Assembly: GCA_022486815.1 (NCBI GenBank)
Contig: JAKVJW010000015.1
Location: 1-64,000, forward strand
DNA from: Prevotella sp.
GTDB taxonomy: Bacteria > Bacteroidota > Bacteroidia > Bacteroidales > Bacteroidaceae
Direction of reading: 5' to 3'
Length of the DNA stretch: 64,000 nucleotides
Below, one piece after another: positions 1 to 6,250 of the stretch. The position numbers and the translations under genes were made by a program. The first letter of the stretch is position 1. Each line of letters begins with the position of its first letter. The notes beneath the pieces were generated by a model. The model was not told the origin of the DNA, ran no database searches, and was given only the letters and a program-made list of their open reading frames with translations.

Positions 1-1
1 A

Positions 2-178
2 GACCGGATGATCGATACGGAAGAAGAAGAAAAGGTGATGGAAATGATTCGCACCCTACCCGACAAGCAGCAGACCATTCTCCGCATGAAGCATATTGAC
101 GGCATGGAAGTTTCCGAAATTGCACAGACTACGGGAATAACAGAAGAAGCCGTCAGGCAAAATCTCTCACGGGCATGA
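2..178 (+). CDS. ECF-type sigma factor, C-terminal part (window edge)
   Basis: This is the 3' end of a gene entering from the left edge. The visible 58 residues are sigma-70 region 4: an acidic linker, TLPDKQQTILRMKHIDGM, then the DNA-reading helix-turn-helix SEIAQTTGITEEAVRQNLSRA that recognises the -35-like promoter element. The frame ends at TGA (176-178), yet the same frame stays open for nine more codons (KKIISLYNR) to a second TGA at 206-208. That is the usual basic tail of such factors, so a CGA to TGA change has probably trimmed it. The next gene is anti-sigma-like, which fits a sigma/anti-sigma pair. The family is clear; whether the trimmed protein works is unknown. Confidence 0.85.
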   Translation, partial: DRMIDTEEEEKVMEMIRTLPDKQQTILRMKHIDGMEVSEIAQTTGITEEAVRQNLSRA

Positions 179-221
179 AAAAAAATTATCTCTCTCTATA
201 ACAGGTGACAAGCGGGTCACC

Positions 222-252
222 GGGGCCGCCTACTTCAGGCTGCCCCTTATTT
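222..252 (+). terminator. Hairpin after the sigma gene, possible terminator or attenuator
   Basis: A 10-bp stem (222-231 with 237-246, one mismatch) with a 5-base loop is followed by TTATTT. A smaller hairpin (204-209 with 216-221) precedes it and covers the ancestral sigma stop. It lies between the sigma gene and the anti-sigma-like gene, so it could reduce expression of the latter. Confidence 0.5.
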
Positions 253-339
253 AAAATACAAATGAAATACATCCGGAAGGCAAACAGTACCAGATAAAAA
301 TCTGATGCCTCACGGAATATAAGGAAAGGAAAAAGGAAA

Positions 340-804
340 ATGACAACGATCCATCAAGACCAGGCCAGACAATGGCTGGAAAAGTTTCTCGACGGAATGA
401 CATCCAATGAAGAAGAAGCACTCTATACGTTCTTCGCTTCTGATGAGGTGCCAAAGGATCTCTGGAAATACAAGAAGATGTTCGCCTGGTATGCAGAAAA
501 GATGCAAGGAGAACTGCCACACCGGGCAAAGACAAGACACAAGATCATGAGAGGCTTGTCCATCGCAGCCTCTGTTCTGTTGTTAGCCGGTATCGGACTC
601 GGTGTCCAGAAACATGTCGAGCAGCAAAAGGTCTACGAAAGTTATGAGGGCAGTTATATTCTTCATAACGGAAAAAAGATTACCGATATCCGGGAAATCC
701 TTCCTCGCCTTCAGGCTACGGAAAGCCAGGTTAAGATACTGAAACAGGAAGTTCATCAACAAATCACAGAAAAAACCGACGAGGAAGAACTCCCCGTCAT
801 CTAA
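340..804 (+). CDS. Anti-sigma-like single-pass membrane protein
   Basis: A 154-residue protein. The N-terminal 60 residues are charged and helical (QARQWLEKFLDGMTSNEEE), like the cytosolic sigma-binding part of small anti-sigma factors. One membrane helix spans about 72-89, and the C-terminal part, probably periplasmic, is charged and predicted helical or coiled-coil (LQATESQVKILKQEVHQQ). It sits directly downstream of an ECF sigma factor and 21 bp before a secreted protein. The ATG at 340 follows a purine-rich AAAGGAAAA stretch. No family is recognised with certainty; the anti-sigma role is inferred from position and topology. Confidence 0.6.
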   Translation: MTTIHQDQARQWLEKFLDGMTSNEEEALYTFFASDEVPKDLWKYKKMFAWYAEKMQGELPHRAKTRHKIMRGLSIAASVLLLAGIGLGVQKHVEQQKVYESYEGSYILHNGKKITDIREILPRLQATESQVKILKQEVHQQITEKTDEEELPVI

Positions 805-825
805 ACAAAACAGGAGGACAGAAAT

Positions 826-1428
826 ATGAAACGAATACTAATGATGATTTTCAGTTTTTTGCTCGTATTGCCACTCATGGCTCAAACCAGCATTGAGAAG
901 GTAGTATCTGAGATTGAGAGCAAAGGAGTTGACGGCACGGTTATCATAAAGCGTAACCCCACAACCAAAAAGTTCATCAGCAAGACCCGTTGTTATAACT
1001 TCATCAGCAAGAACGGGAACTATGCAGAAAAACTCATCCGCGCTTTCAAAGAAAGCAGTGATGATGCTATAGAATATGTCCAGTCGAGAAACAACTATGT
1101 GGCAAAGTTTACCAGTGGTAGCACCATCACTTCATATATTCTCAATATCAGCAACAGCAGTAGCCAGAATCCCAGAGTATCTCTCGTCATCACATCAAAA
1201 GACAAAAACTACAGAGCTGAAATCTTCGACTTTGATCCCGGAATGTCAATACAGATCAATCCGGAGGAAAAGGAAAAACTGGAAAAATATGAGAAATTAT
1301 CAGGACATAGAGGAACTAATGGAAATGCTCTTGCTATAGTCGTACGGAACATTCCCAAGAACTCAGGAAACTGTATGATAGGTACGATCTATACCACAAA
1401 TAAAGAAGTATCAGCAGAAGTACAGTAA
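826..1428 (+). CDS. Secreted DUF5024-like protein
   Basis: A 200-residue protein with a clean signal peptide (about 1-20, ending at a PLMAQ cleavage site). The mature part begins IEKVVSEIESKGVDGTVIIKR, which resembles the DUF5024/DUF4252 type of small secreted proteins found after ECF sigma/anti-sigma pairs in Bacteroidales. A strong AGGAGG ribosome site lies at 812-817. It is probably co-transcribed with the preceding anti-sigma-like gene. Function is unknown; a role as periplasmic sensor or effector of the sigma system is only a guess. The family name is from memory of the pattern, not a search. Confidence 0.55.
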   Translation: MKRILMMIFSFLLVLPLMAQTSIEKVVSEIESKGVDGTVIIKRNPTTKKFISKTRCYNFISKNGNYAEKLIRAFKESSDDAIEYVQSRNNYVAKFTSGSTITSYILNISNSSSQNPRVSLVITSKDKNYRAEIFDFDPGMSIQINPEEKEKLEKYEKLSGHRGTNGNALAIVVRNIPKNSGNCMIGTIYTTNKEVSAEVQ

Positions 1429-1493
1429 TGAGGAAAATTATTATTCTTACAGTATTAATTTTGCAGAGTTTATGGGACTTACATTTCAAATAA
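1428..1493 (+). pseudogene. Coupled start of a broken secreted protein
   Basis: The stop of the previous gene overlaps a new start as TAATG. The new frame encodes 21 residues that look like a signal peptide (MRKIIILTVLILQSLWDLHF) and then stops. Such tight coupling normally marks a real downstream gene, so this is probably the surviving head of a fourth operon member. The following 86-codon open frame starting at 1472 is in another frame and resembles nothing I recognise. Confidence 0.35.
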
Positions 1494-2307
1494 GACATTT
1501 GATTGGGAAATATATCGACTTTATGAAATGCCTTAAAAGCCATAAGGGGGATAGATCTATGGCTTTTCAAGAAATAAAAGGCTCATATATGAATTTTGCA
1601 AAAAAAGACCTCTGTCTATTTCTTAGAGCATTATATGAATGGCAAAAAAAGAATGCTCTTGACCCTTACCTTATTATTGGCATATTCACTCCTTCAAGGC
1701 AGACATGTATAGAGCCTTCTTTTGATTTCTAATAGCTACCCTTCAGTGCTATTTATGATGATGAAATTTATTGAAAGTAATTTCTAACCACTTTATGATA
1801 CGATAGCAATTGTATATTACTAAAATGATTAAAACTATACGATAACCTACTACACAGCCTGTCAGCTTAAATCCTATCTTTAATACATCTAAAGATTTTT
1901 TAAAATAAGGGCTTGATATGAGAATAGACCTTCTTGATAATCCGTGAAGGGTATCTGCCTGCACTATTTTTTTAAAGTATCTAAAATGCAATGAGTTATT
2001 TGATAGTAGATGTGCTTTTAGTACAGAAATAAATACGAACATTAATATTGAATTTGTCATTGTTATATGTTCTTTTTCTGTATTTATCTACAGCCCAAAA
2101 TTCTTTTTTGCATGTTTTTGCACCTCATAATGCAGCAGCAAAACCGATCATTTTATGTGCATCAAGTGATAGTATCGGCGAATCGGTACTATCTACGCGG
2201 TACTAATACATCAATATTACTACATGATAGTGGCTATTTTTGATATTGTTTTTTCTGTTACATTTTTTGTGTCGAAATGTTAAATTTATCATCTTATGGT
2301 GATCTTC
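1494..2307. other. Intergenic stretch without a convincing gene
   Basis: Two open frames exist here: 1472-1732 on plus, and 1749-2060 on minus with a hydrophobic product. Neither has a recognisable domain, a good ribosome site or a promoter. The DNA is AT-rich and looks like gene decay. The only clear structure is the inverted repeat at 2168-2193. Confidence 0.5.
2168..2193. repeat. Inverted repeat (10-bp arms) upstream of the small-gene pair
   Basis: GATAGTATCG and CGGTACTATC form a 10-bp stem with one G-T pair around a 6-base loop. Partial echoes (GCGGTACTAATA at 2198-2209 and GATAGTGG near 2226) follow. It lies about 115 bp before the promoter of the 43-residue gene and could be an operator, a terminator or a recombination relic. 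Confidence 0.4.
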
Positions 2308-2339
2308 TTTGCACAATACGCAAAAGATGATTATATTTG
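2308..2339 (+). promoter_or_regulatory. Bacteroidetes promoter for the small-gene pair
   Basis: TTTG at 2308-2311 and TATATTTG at 2332-2339 with 20 bp between them match the Bacteroidetes -33/-7 consensus exactly. The start would be near 2346, giving a leader of about 15 nt to the ATG at 2361. Confidence 0.75.
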
Positions 2340-2360
2340 CATCCATCAAAAGAAGAGAGG

Positions 2361-2492
2361 ATGGAATATACAGAAAAAGAAAATGAGTTGATACAAGCTT
2401 TGAGAAATTACAGAAAGGCTTATCCTAATGGGGCCAAAACGTTAGAACTTTACATTATGGATCTGGTTTATGAACTAATGGAAGATGAATAA
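2361..2492 (+). CDS. 43-residue acidic protein upstream of DUF5053
   Basis: A very short gene starting MEYTEKENELIQALRNYRKA, strongly charged and probably helical throughout, with no signal peptide or membrane segment. It is believable because it sits at the correct distance behind a consensus promoter, has an AGAAGAGAGG purine ribosome site, and stands 64 bp before the DUF5053 gene in the same orientation. I recall similar short proteins beside DUF5053 genes in other Prevotella, but cannot verify it here. It may be the partner of the DUF5053 protein. Function is unknown. Confidence 0.65.
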   Translation: MEYTEKENELIQALRNYRKAYPNGAKTLELYIMDLVYELMEDE

Positions 2493-2556
2493 TTATTGCT
2501 ATTTTTCTTCAGTGGGAGATAATATAGATTAATTACATATATAAATACAAAAATCT

Positions 2557-2802
2557 ATGGAATTACGTGTAAAACAACAAAACGAGACAGTACGACAGGT
2601 ATTGGCTGACGTATATGAAGAAGTAAACTGGGCGTATCTTGCGAAAAATTATTTTGGTAAATCACGTTCATGGATTTACCATAAATTTGCTGGTTTGAAT
2701 AATGGCGCAGTTGATGATTTCAGTGATATAGACCGTGAGAAGTTGAAGGCTGCACTGCATGATATATCAGCGCGTATACTACAAACTGCAGACAAACTCT
2801 AA
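2557..2802 (+). CDS. DUF5053 protein
   Basis: An 81-residue soluble protein. The central part (WAYLAKNYFGKSRSWIYHKF) looks like a helix-turn-helix of the kind that carries a Ser-Trp recognition helix, and the C-terminal part (DREKLKAALHDISARIL) is helical. It matches the DUF5053 pattern known from Bacteroidetes. It is preceded by the 43-residue gene and followed at 23 bp by a terminator, so the two form a closed transcription unit. DNA binding is inferred from the helix pattern only. Such pairs are often carried on mobile or accessory DNA, which fits the decayed surroundings. Confidence 0.65.
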   Translation: MELRVKQQNETVRQVLADVYEEVNWAYLAKNYFGKSRSWIYHKFAGLNNGAVDDFSDIDREKLKAALHDISARILQTADKL

Positions 2803-2824
2803 TTCATTACTTGAAATTTGATAT

Positions 2825-2853
2825 GCCCCGGGACGAAAATCTCGGGGCTTTTT
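2825..2853 (+). terminator. Rho-independent terminator after DUF5053
   Basis: GCCCCG (2825-2830) pairs with CGGGGC (2843-2848), followed by a run of five T. It closes the small two-gene unit. Confidence 0.8.
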
Positions 2854-2935
2854 CGTATAAAAGGGAATCATCGTTCCCAATAATTTGCTACATTTGTATT
2901 AGAAGATTATGATTTGTTGTAGATAATAAAAATCA

Positions 2936-3919
2936 TTGAAAAGTTGTTGTAATACAGATAACAGGACAACGGAGGGGAATATCGCCGGATTTCTGGCATA
3001 TAGAACCGACATAGCCAAGATACATATAAACGGAGGAGCACGGCTTGAGCATGTATCTTTCAGATATTATGATCATGGAATTTATATGCCGACCCAAAGC
3101 AGGTCATACAACAATCTTTTCCCAGACTTATCCGTCTCATTTCCTATAAAGAATGTCCGTGCAGATCTGAGTTATACTGCAAAGACCAGAAGGCCAACCT
3201 ATACCATGTTAAGCAACAATTTGCAATATAATGACCGTTACACCTACCAGGGAGGGAATCCTCTTCTACAGCCGAGTATTATCCATACTATCGGATTGAA
3301 TCTGTCCTATCGCTGGATTAATTTCTCTGCCAATTGGAATCAGTACCATAACCTCTTTTATCAATACATAGAGCCCTATGAGAATAATTCAGACATCACG
3401 GTATTTACTTTCAAGAACTTGTCGCATAGTCAAGTCCTCTATACAGGATGCACTCTGACTCCAAAAGTCGGTCTGTGGCAGCCCATGGTTGATGTCGGGA
3501 TTCAAAAGCAGTTTTTCCATGTCATGGAAAACGGCAGTTTGAGAAAATATGACCATCCTATAGCTTTCTTTACATTCAACAACGCTTTCCAATTGCCAAA
3601 GGATTTTATAATCAACGTTGATATGGACTATACCACAAGTGGAAATTCGACGGCAATCAAATGGGAACGTAGTGGAGGAGCAAATGTAGGTATCTATAAA
3701 GGAATTCTGAAAGACCGACTGACTTTCAACATACAGATAAACGACATCTTCAGCTCTTATAGGAACTCCAATCGGTTACATTATGGAAATCGTGACATCT
3801 ATAAATGGAACCGGTCTGACAGCCGCCAGTTATTGCTGACAGTAAGATATAAGTTCAACTCTGCCAAGAGCAAATACAAAGGTACAGGAGCCGGAAATGA
3901 AGAGAAAAGCAGACTGTAA
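2936..3919 (+). pseudogene. Decapitated outer-membrane beta-barrel (TonB receptor-like)
   Basis: 327 codons encode only the C-terminal half of an outer-membrane barrel of the OMP_b-brl_3 type: alternating beta strands, FPDLSVSFPIKNVRADLSYT, then YQGGNPLLQPSIIHTIGLNL, a conserved region of this family. The normal protein is about 700-800 residues with a signal peptide, a carboxypeptidase-like domain and a plug; all are missing. The nominal TTG start at 2936 is an artefact, and the homology seems to begin about at NRTTEGNIAGF. The remaining codons have no frameshift, so the truncation may be recent or recombinational. It ends RYKFNSAKSKYK plus a short basic tail. Not expected to be exported or functional. 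Confidence 0.75.
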
Positions 3920-4056
3920 AATACAATATAGTTAGACGCTCTGGCAGAGGATTTTAGGAAAAAGAGTCAGCCTGATCATCAAAACGATTATACCATACTT
4001 AATATGACAAAATATCTGTTAAATACTTACAAGTATAACAAAAAAGTTACCTTTAG

Positions 4057-4088
4057 TTTGTTTTCATATAACTTTTTTGTTACCTTTG
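4057..4088 (+). promoter_or_regulatory. Bacteroidetes promoter for hicAB
   Basis: TTTG at 4057-4060 and TACCTTTG at 4081-4088 are spaced by exactly 20 bp. The start near 4095 gives a leader of about 28 nt to hicA. The surrounding AAAAAAGTTACCTTT / AACTTTTTTGTTACCTTT near-repeat (4041-4086) could be an operator for autoregulation by HicB. Confidence 0.75.
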
Positions 4089-4122
4089 CATTGTCATTAA
4101 GACAAAAGAGTTCTTTCAATTA

Positions 4123-4302
4123 ATGAAGCGTAGTGAATTAGAAAAGAGACTGAGAGACGCGGGATGCGTCCTATCTCGGAATGGCTCTAAGCATGACAAA
4201 TGGAAGAATCCAAAGACAGGTAAATCTGATTGGATTCCCAGACATGCCAAAGAAGTTCCAACAGGAACAGCTTTAAGTATTCTGAAAAATTTGTCAGCCT
4301 AA
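4123..4302 (+). CDS. hicA: HicA-type mRNA interferase toxin
   Basis: A 59-residue protein of the HicA/YcfA family, a small double-stranded RNA-binding fold that cleaves mRNA. The family pattern is complete: KRSELEKRLRDAGCVLSRNGSKHDKW with the catalytic histidine (His24), then the basic strand and HAKEVPTGTALSILKNL. It is toxic when HicB is lost. It stands first in a two-gene unit behind its own promoter, with the antitoxin 101 bp downstream, a wider gap than usual. The domain is intact and full length for the family. Confidence 0.9.
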   Translation: MKRSELEKRLRDAGCVLSRNGSKHDKWKNPKTGKSDWIPRHAKEVPTGTALSILKNLSA

Positions 4303-4307
4303 AGATT

Positions 4308-4334
4308 GAGTTGGGGTGAAATAATCCCTAACTC
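4308..4334 (+). other. Stem-loop between hicA and hicB
   Basis: GAGTTGGGG and CCCTAACTC form a 9-bp stem with one G-U pair around a 9-base loop, starting 6 bases after the hicA stop. There is no T-run, so it is not a standard terminator. It may process or stabilise the mRNA, or tune the toxin to antitoxin ratio. Confidence 0.5.
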
Positions 4335-4403
4335 GCTTTAGAACCAAGTTCACAAGTGGAATGGATTGAGAACTCTTTTTTATAAGAAACAAAAACGTAA
4401 GAT

Positions 4404-4802
4404 ATGAAAAAGGTTAGAGTTACAGTGGAAAAAGCATCGGACGGCAACTTCTGGTGTCGGACGGAAGAGGAGATTAACGACACCTTCCTGACTTCTGAAG
4501 GTGCTACTGTAGAAGAGGCCAAGAAGGATCTTCTTGATTGCTATGAAGAAGCAAGACTGGACGCAGAAGAGGAAGGAAAGGAGTTTAAGAAAGTGGAATT
4601 TGAATATAAGTATGATTTGCAATCGTTCTTTAATTACTTCTCTTTCTTGAATATCAACGAAATAGCACGTCGTGCAGGTGTTAATCCGTCTTTGATGAGA
4701 CAATATAAAGGAGGATTCAAGAATGCAGGCGAAAAGACGTATGAACGTCTTTCTAAATGTATTAATGATATAAAAAGAGAATTACAGGCGGCATATTTCT
4801 AA
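4404..4802 (+). CDS. hicB: HicB antitoxin with helix-turn-helix
   Basis: A 132-residue antitoxin. The N-terminal half is the degraded RNase-H-like HicB domain (KKVRVTVEKASDGNFWCRTEEEINDTFLTSEGAT, EEAKKDLLDCYEEA) that blocks HicA. The C-terminal half contains a helix-turn-helix (NINEIARRAGVNPSLMRQYKGG) for autorepression. The ATG at 4404 is the first in frame. With hicA it forms a complete type II toxin-antitoxin pair, the only intact one in the window. Its operator is probably at the promoter near 4041-4088. Confidence 0.9.
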   Translation: MKKVRVTVEKASDGNFWCRTEEEINDTFLTSEGATVEEAKKDLLDCYEEARLDAEEEGKEFKKVEFEYKYDLQSFFNYFSFLNINEIARRAGVNPSLMRQYKGGFKNAGEKTYERLSKCINDIKRELQAAYF

Positions 4803-4830
4803 TGCAGCGTTTCATTAAATAAGAACCAGA

Positions 4831-4865
4831 AGCCTCTGGTGTGCGAAGCATCGGAGGCTTTTTTA
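4831..4865 (+). terminator. Terminator after hicB
   Basis: AGCCTC (4831-4836) pairs with GAGGCT (4854-4859), followed by TTTTTTA. Confidence 0.75.
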
Positions 4866-4875
4866 TATACCACAG

Positions 4876-5136
4876 TTAGCTGTTGATCGTGTGGCAGAAA
4901 GAGTGAATAAAGGCGGACATAATATTCCATATAATGTTATTCAAAGAAGATACTTTAAAGGAATAGAAAATCTTTTCAATCTGTTTATGAAAGAAGTAGA
5001 CATTTGGGCTATCTATGATAATAGTGACTATGAACGTAAGCGGATTGCTTTTGGAAGAAGATATATCCGCACACGAATCAACAATAAAACACAATATAAT
5101 GAAATCAAGAAGCAGAATCATTCATTAAGACTTTAG
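4876..5136 (+). pseudogene. C-terminal remnant of a zeta-toxin-like kinase
   Basis: The frame reads LAVDRVAERVNKGGHNIP then RRYFKGIENLFNLF and WAIYDNS, which is the C-terminal third of Bacteroidetes zeta-toxin family proteins (P-loop kinases acting on UDP-activated sugars). The P-loop domain that should precede it is absent: upstream is only the hicB terminator. The GTG at 4891 is not a natural start because homology begins before it. The remaining part is in frame to its natural end near position 5130. It is a dead fragment and cannot be catalytic. Confidence 0.7.
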
Positions 5137-5261
5137 ATGAAGGGCTGGCAGAAGCCGAACAACAGATGCTTCGTGATAAAGCCTCACGGAACGAGCCATT
5201 AATATATGCCGATAATGATGGCAATATCAAACGTGTGTCGGCAAAGGATGTTTTGGATTAA
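5103..5261 (+). pseudogene. Antitoxin-like small protein fragment linked to zeta toxin
   Basis: Overlapping the zeta remnant in another frame, 52 codons read ESFIKTLDEGLAEAEQQML, then RNEPLIYADNDGNIKRVSAK. This resembles the short proteins (helical part, then a beta part with PLxxAD.xGN) that accompany zeta-toxin genes in Bacteroidales. The frame has no ATG before the conserved part; an ATT or an upstream loss would be needed. As I recall, such genes precede the toxin, so finding it after the fragment suggests a rearranged or second locus. Assignment is tentative. Confidence 0.45.
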
Positions 5262-5335
5262 TCTTTCTTTCAGAAAAACTTCTGACATTTTTTTCTTATA
5301 TTTGCAGAAATAACAAATAATGAAGGAGGAATCAG

Positions 5336-6250
5336 ATGGCCAGCCAAACAGATCTGTCTAAAAGAATGTTGTTGATTTTCTATAAGATCTATACATCAGC
5401 AGTCCGCGAAAAGGAATCAGCCATTCCCAGTCAGGTACTCCTCCACTTTGTCAATAACCATATCAGCACTCCTATCTCTGAAAGAACGTTGCAACGTGAT
5501 ATCAAGGGTATCATGAACATTCTCCCTATACAGATCGACTACAACAGTAAAAGGGGAGGATATACTCTTTTTGAGGAAGGCCTAAAACACAGCAGATCCG
5601 AAGATTCAAATTCCAAATTCAAGAAGAAACTTCAGGAATCAGAAATTGAGAGATTAAAAGAAAGACTCCCCCTGTTCAAGTTGTATGATCCTCTGAGAAA
5701 CCATTATTCAGACATTCCAGACCTGCCGGGGAACTATCTCTTTCTACTTCGTAATGACAGCAGTTTGCCCCCTACTCCAGAGGTTCCTGTTTTCAGTCAT
5801 ATTAACGTCAACGAAGAATCCCTTCGCGTCCTGTATACAGGTATAAGTACCAAAGCACGCCTCCGCAAGCGAATCTATACCAGACATCTTGGGAACAACT
5901 CAGGAAAGTCTACACTAAGAAAATCACTAGGACGATTGTTTGGTTTTCGCCTCATACCCCGTGACAAGAATAAACCCAATGACGGGTATAAGAAATTCTG
6001 TAAAGAGGATGAGGAAAAACTGACAGACTGGATGAAGAGAAACCTGGTCGTGCTGTATGATGACCGGGCTGATAACTATGAGATGTTACAGAACCAGTTG
6101 ATTACTTATCTGAATCCACCTCTGAACATCAAGGACAATCACAATCCGATTAACCTCGAATTCAGGAAAAAGTTAAAAAGGCTCAGAACCGGGAAACTCA
6201 ATCCCGATTCTGAAGCAAATATCATCAACAATGATTCTTATGGGTCATAA
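5336..6250 (+). CDS. HTH protein fused to a GIY-YIG nuclease-like domain
   Basis: A 304-residue protein. Residues 1-80 look like the winged HTH found at the start of WYL-type regulators (ISERTLQRDIKGIMNILP, then IDYNSKRGGYTL). After a charged linker, residues 129-275 form a GIY-YIG-type domain: PGNY (131-134), LYTG (166-169), an Arg-rich helix (KARLRKR 173-179), HLGNNSGKSTLRKSLGRLFG, and PPLN (261-264). The glutamate expected in the LExxLI motif appears to be Gln252 (LQNQLI), so cleavage activity is uncertain. Start ATG follows GAAGGAGGA and a TATATTTG -7 element at 5297-5304. Its 3' end overlaps cyuA by 26 bp, tail to tail. Confidence 0.7.
   Translation: MASQTDLSKRMLLIFYKIYTSAVREKESAIPSQVLLHFVNNHISTPISERTLQRDIKGIMNILPIQIDYNSKRGGYTLFEEGLKHSRSEDSNSKFKKKLQESEIERLKERLPLFKLYDPLRNHYSDIPDLPGNYLFLLRNDSSLPPTPEVPVFSHINVNEESLRVLYTGISTKARLRKRIYTRHLGNNSGKSTLRKSLGRLFGFRLIPRDKNKPNDGYKKFCKEDEEKLTDWMKRNLVVLYDDRADNYEMLQNQLITYLNPPLNIKDNHNPINLEFRKKLKRLRTGKLNPDSEANIINNDSYGS

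Noticed and set aside
1472-1732. 86-codon plus-strand open frame
   Set aside because: No domain, start inside the coupled stub and no promoter; likely remnant sequence. Kept only as a comment.
1749-2060. 103-codon minus-strand hydrophobic frame
   Set aside because: AT-rich DNA yields such frames by chance; no ribosome site, promoter or recognisable fold.
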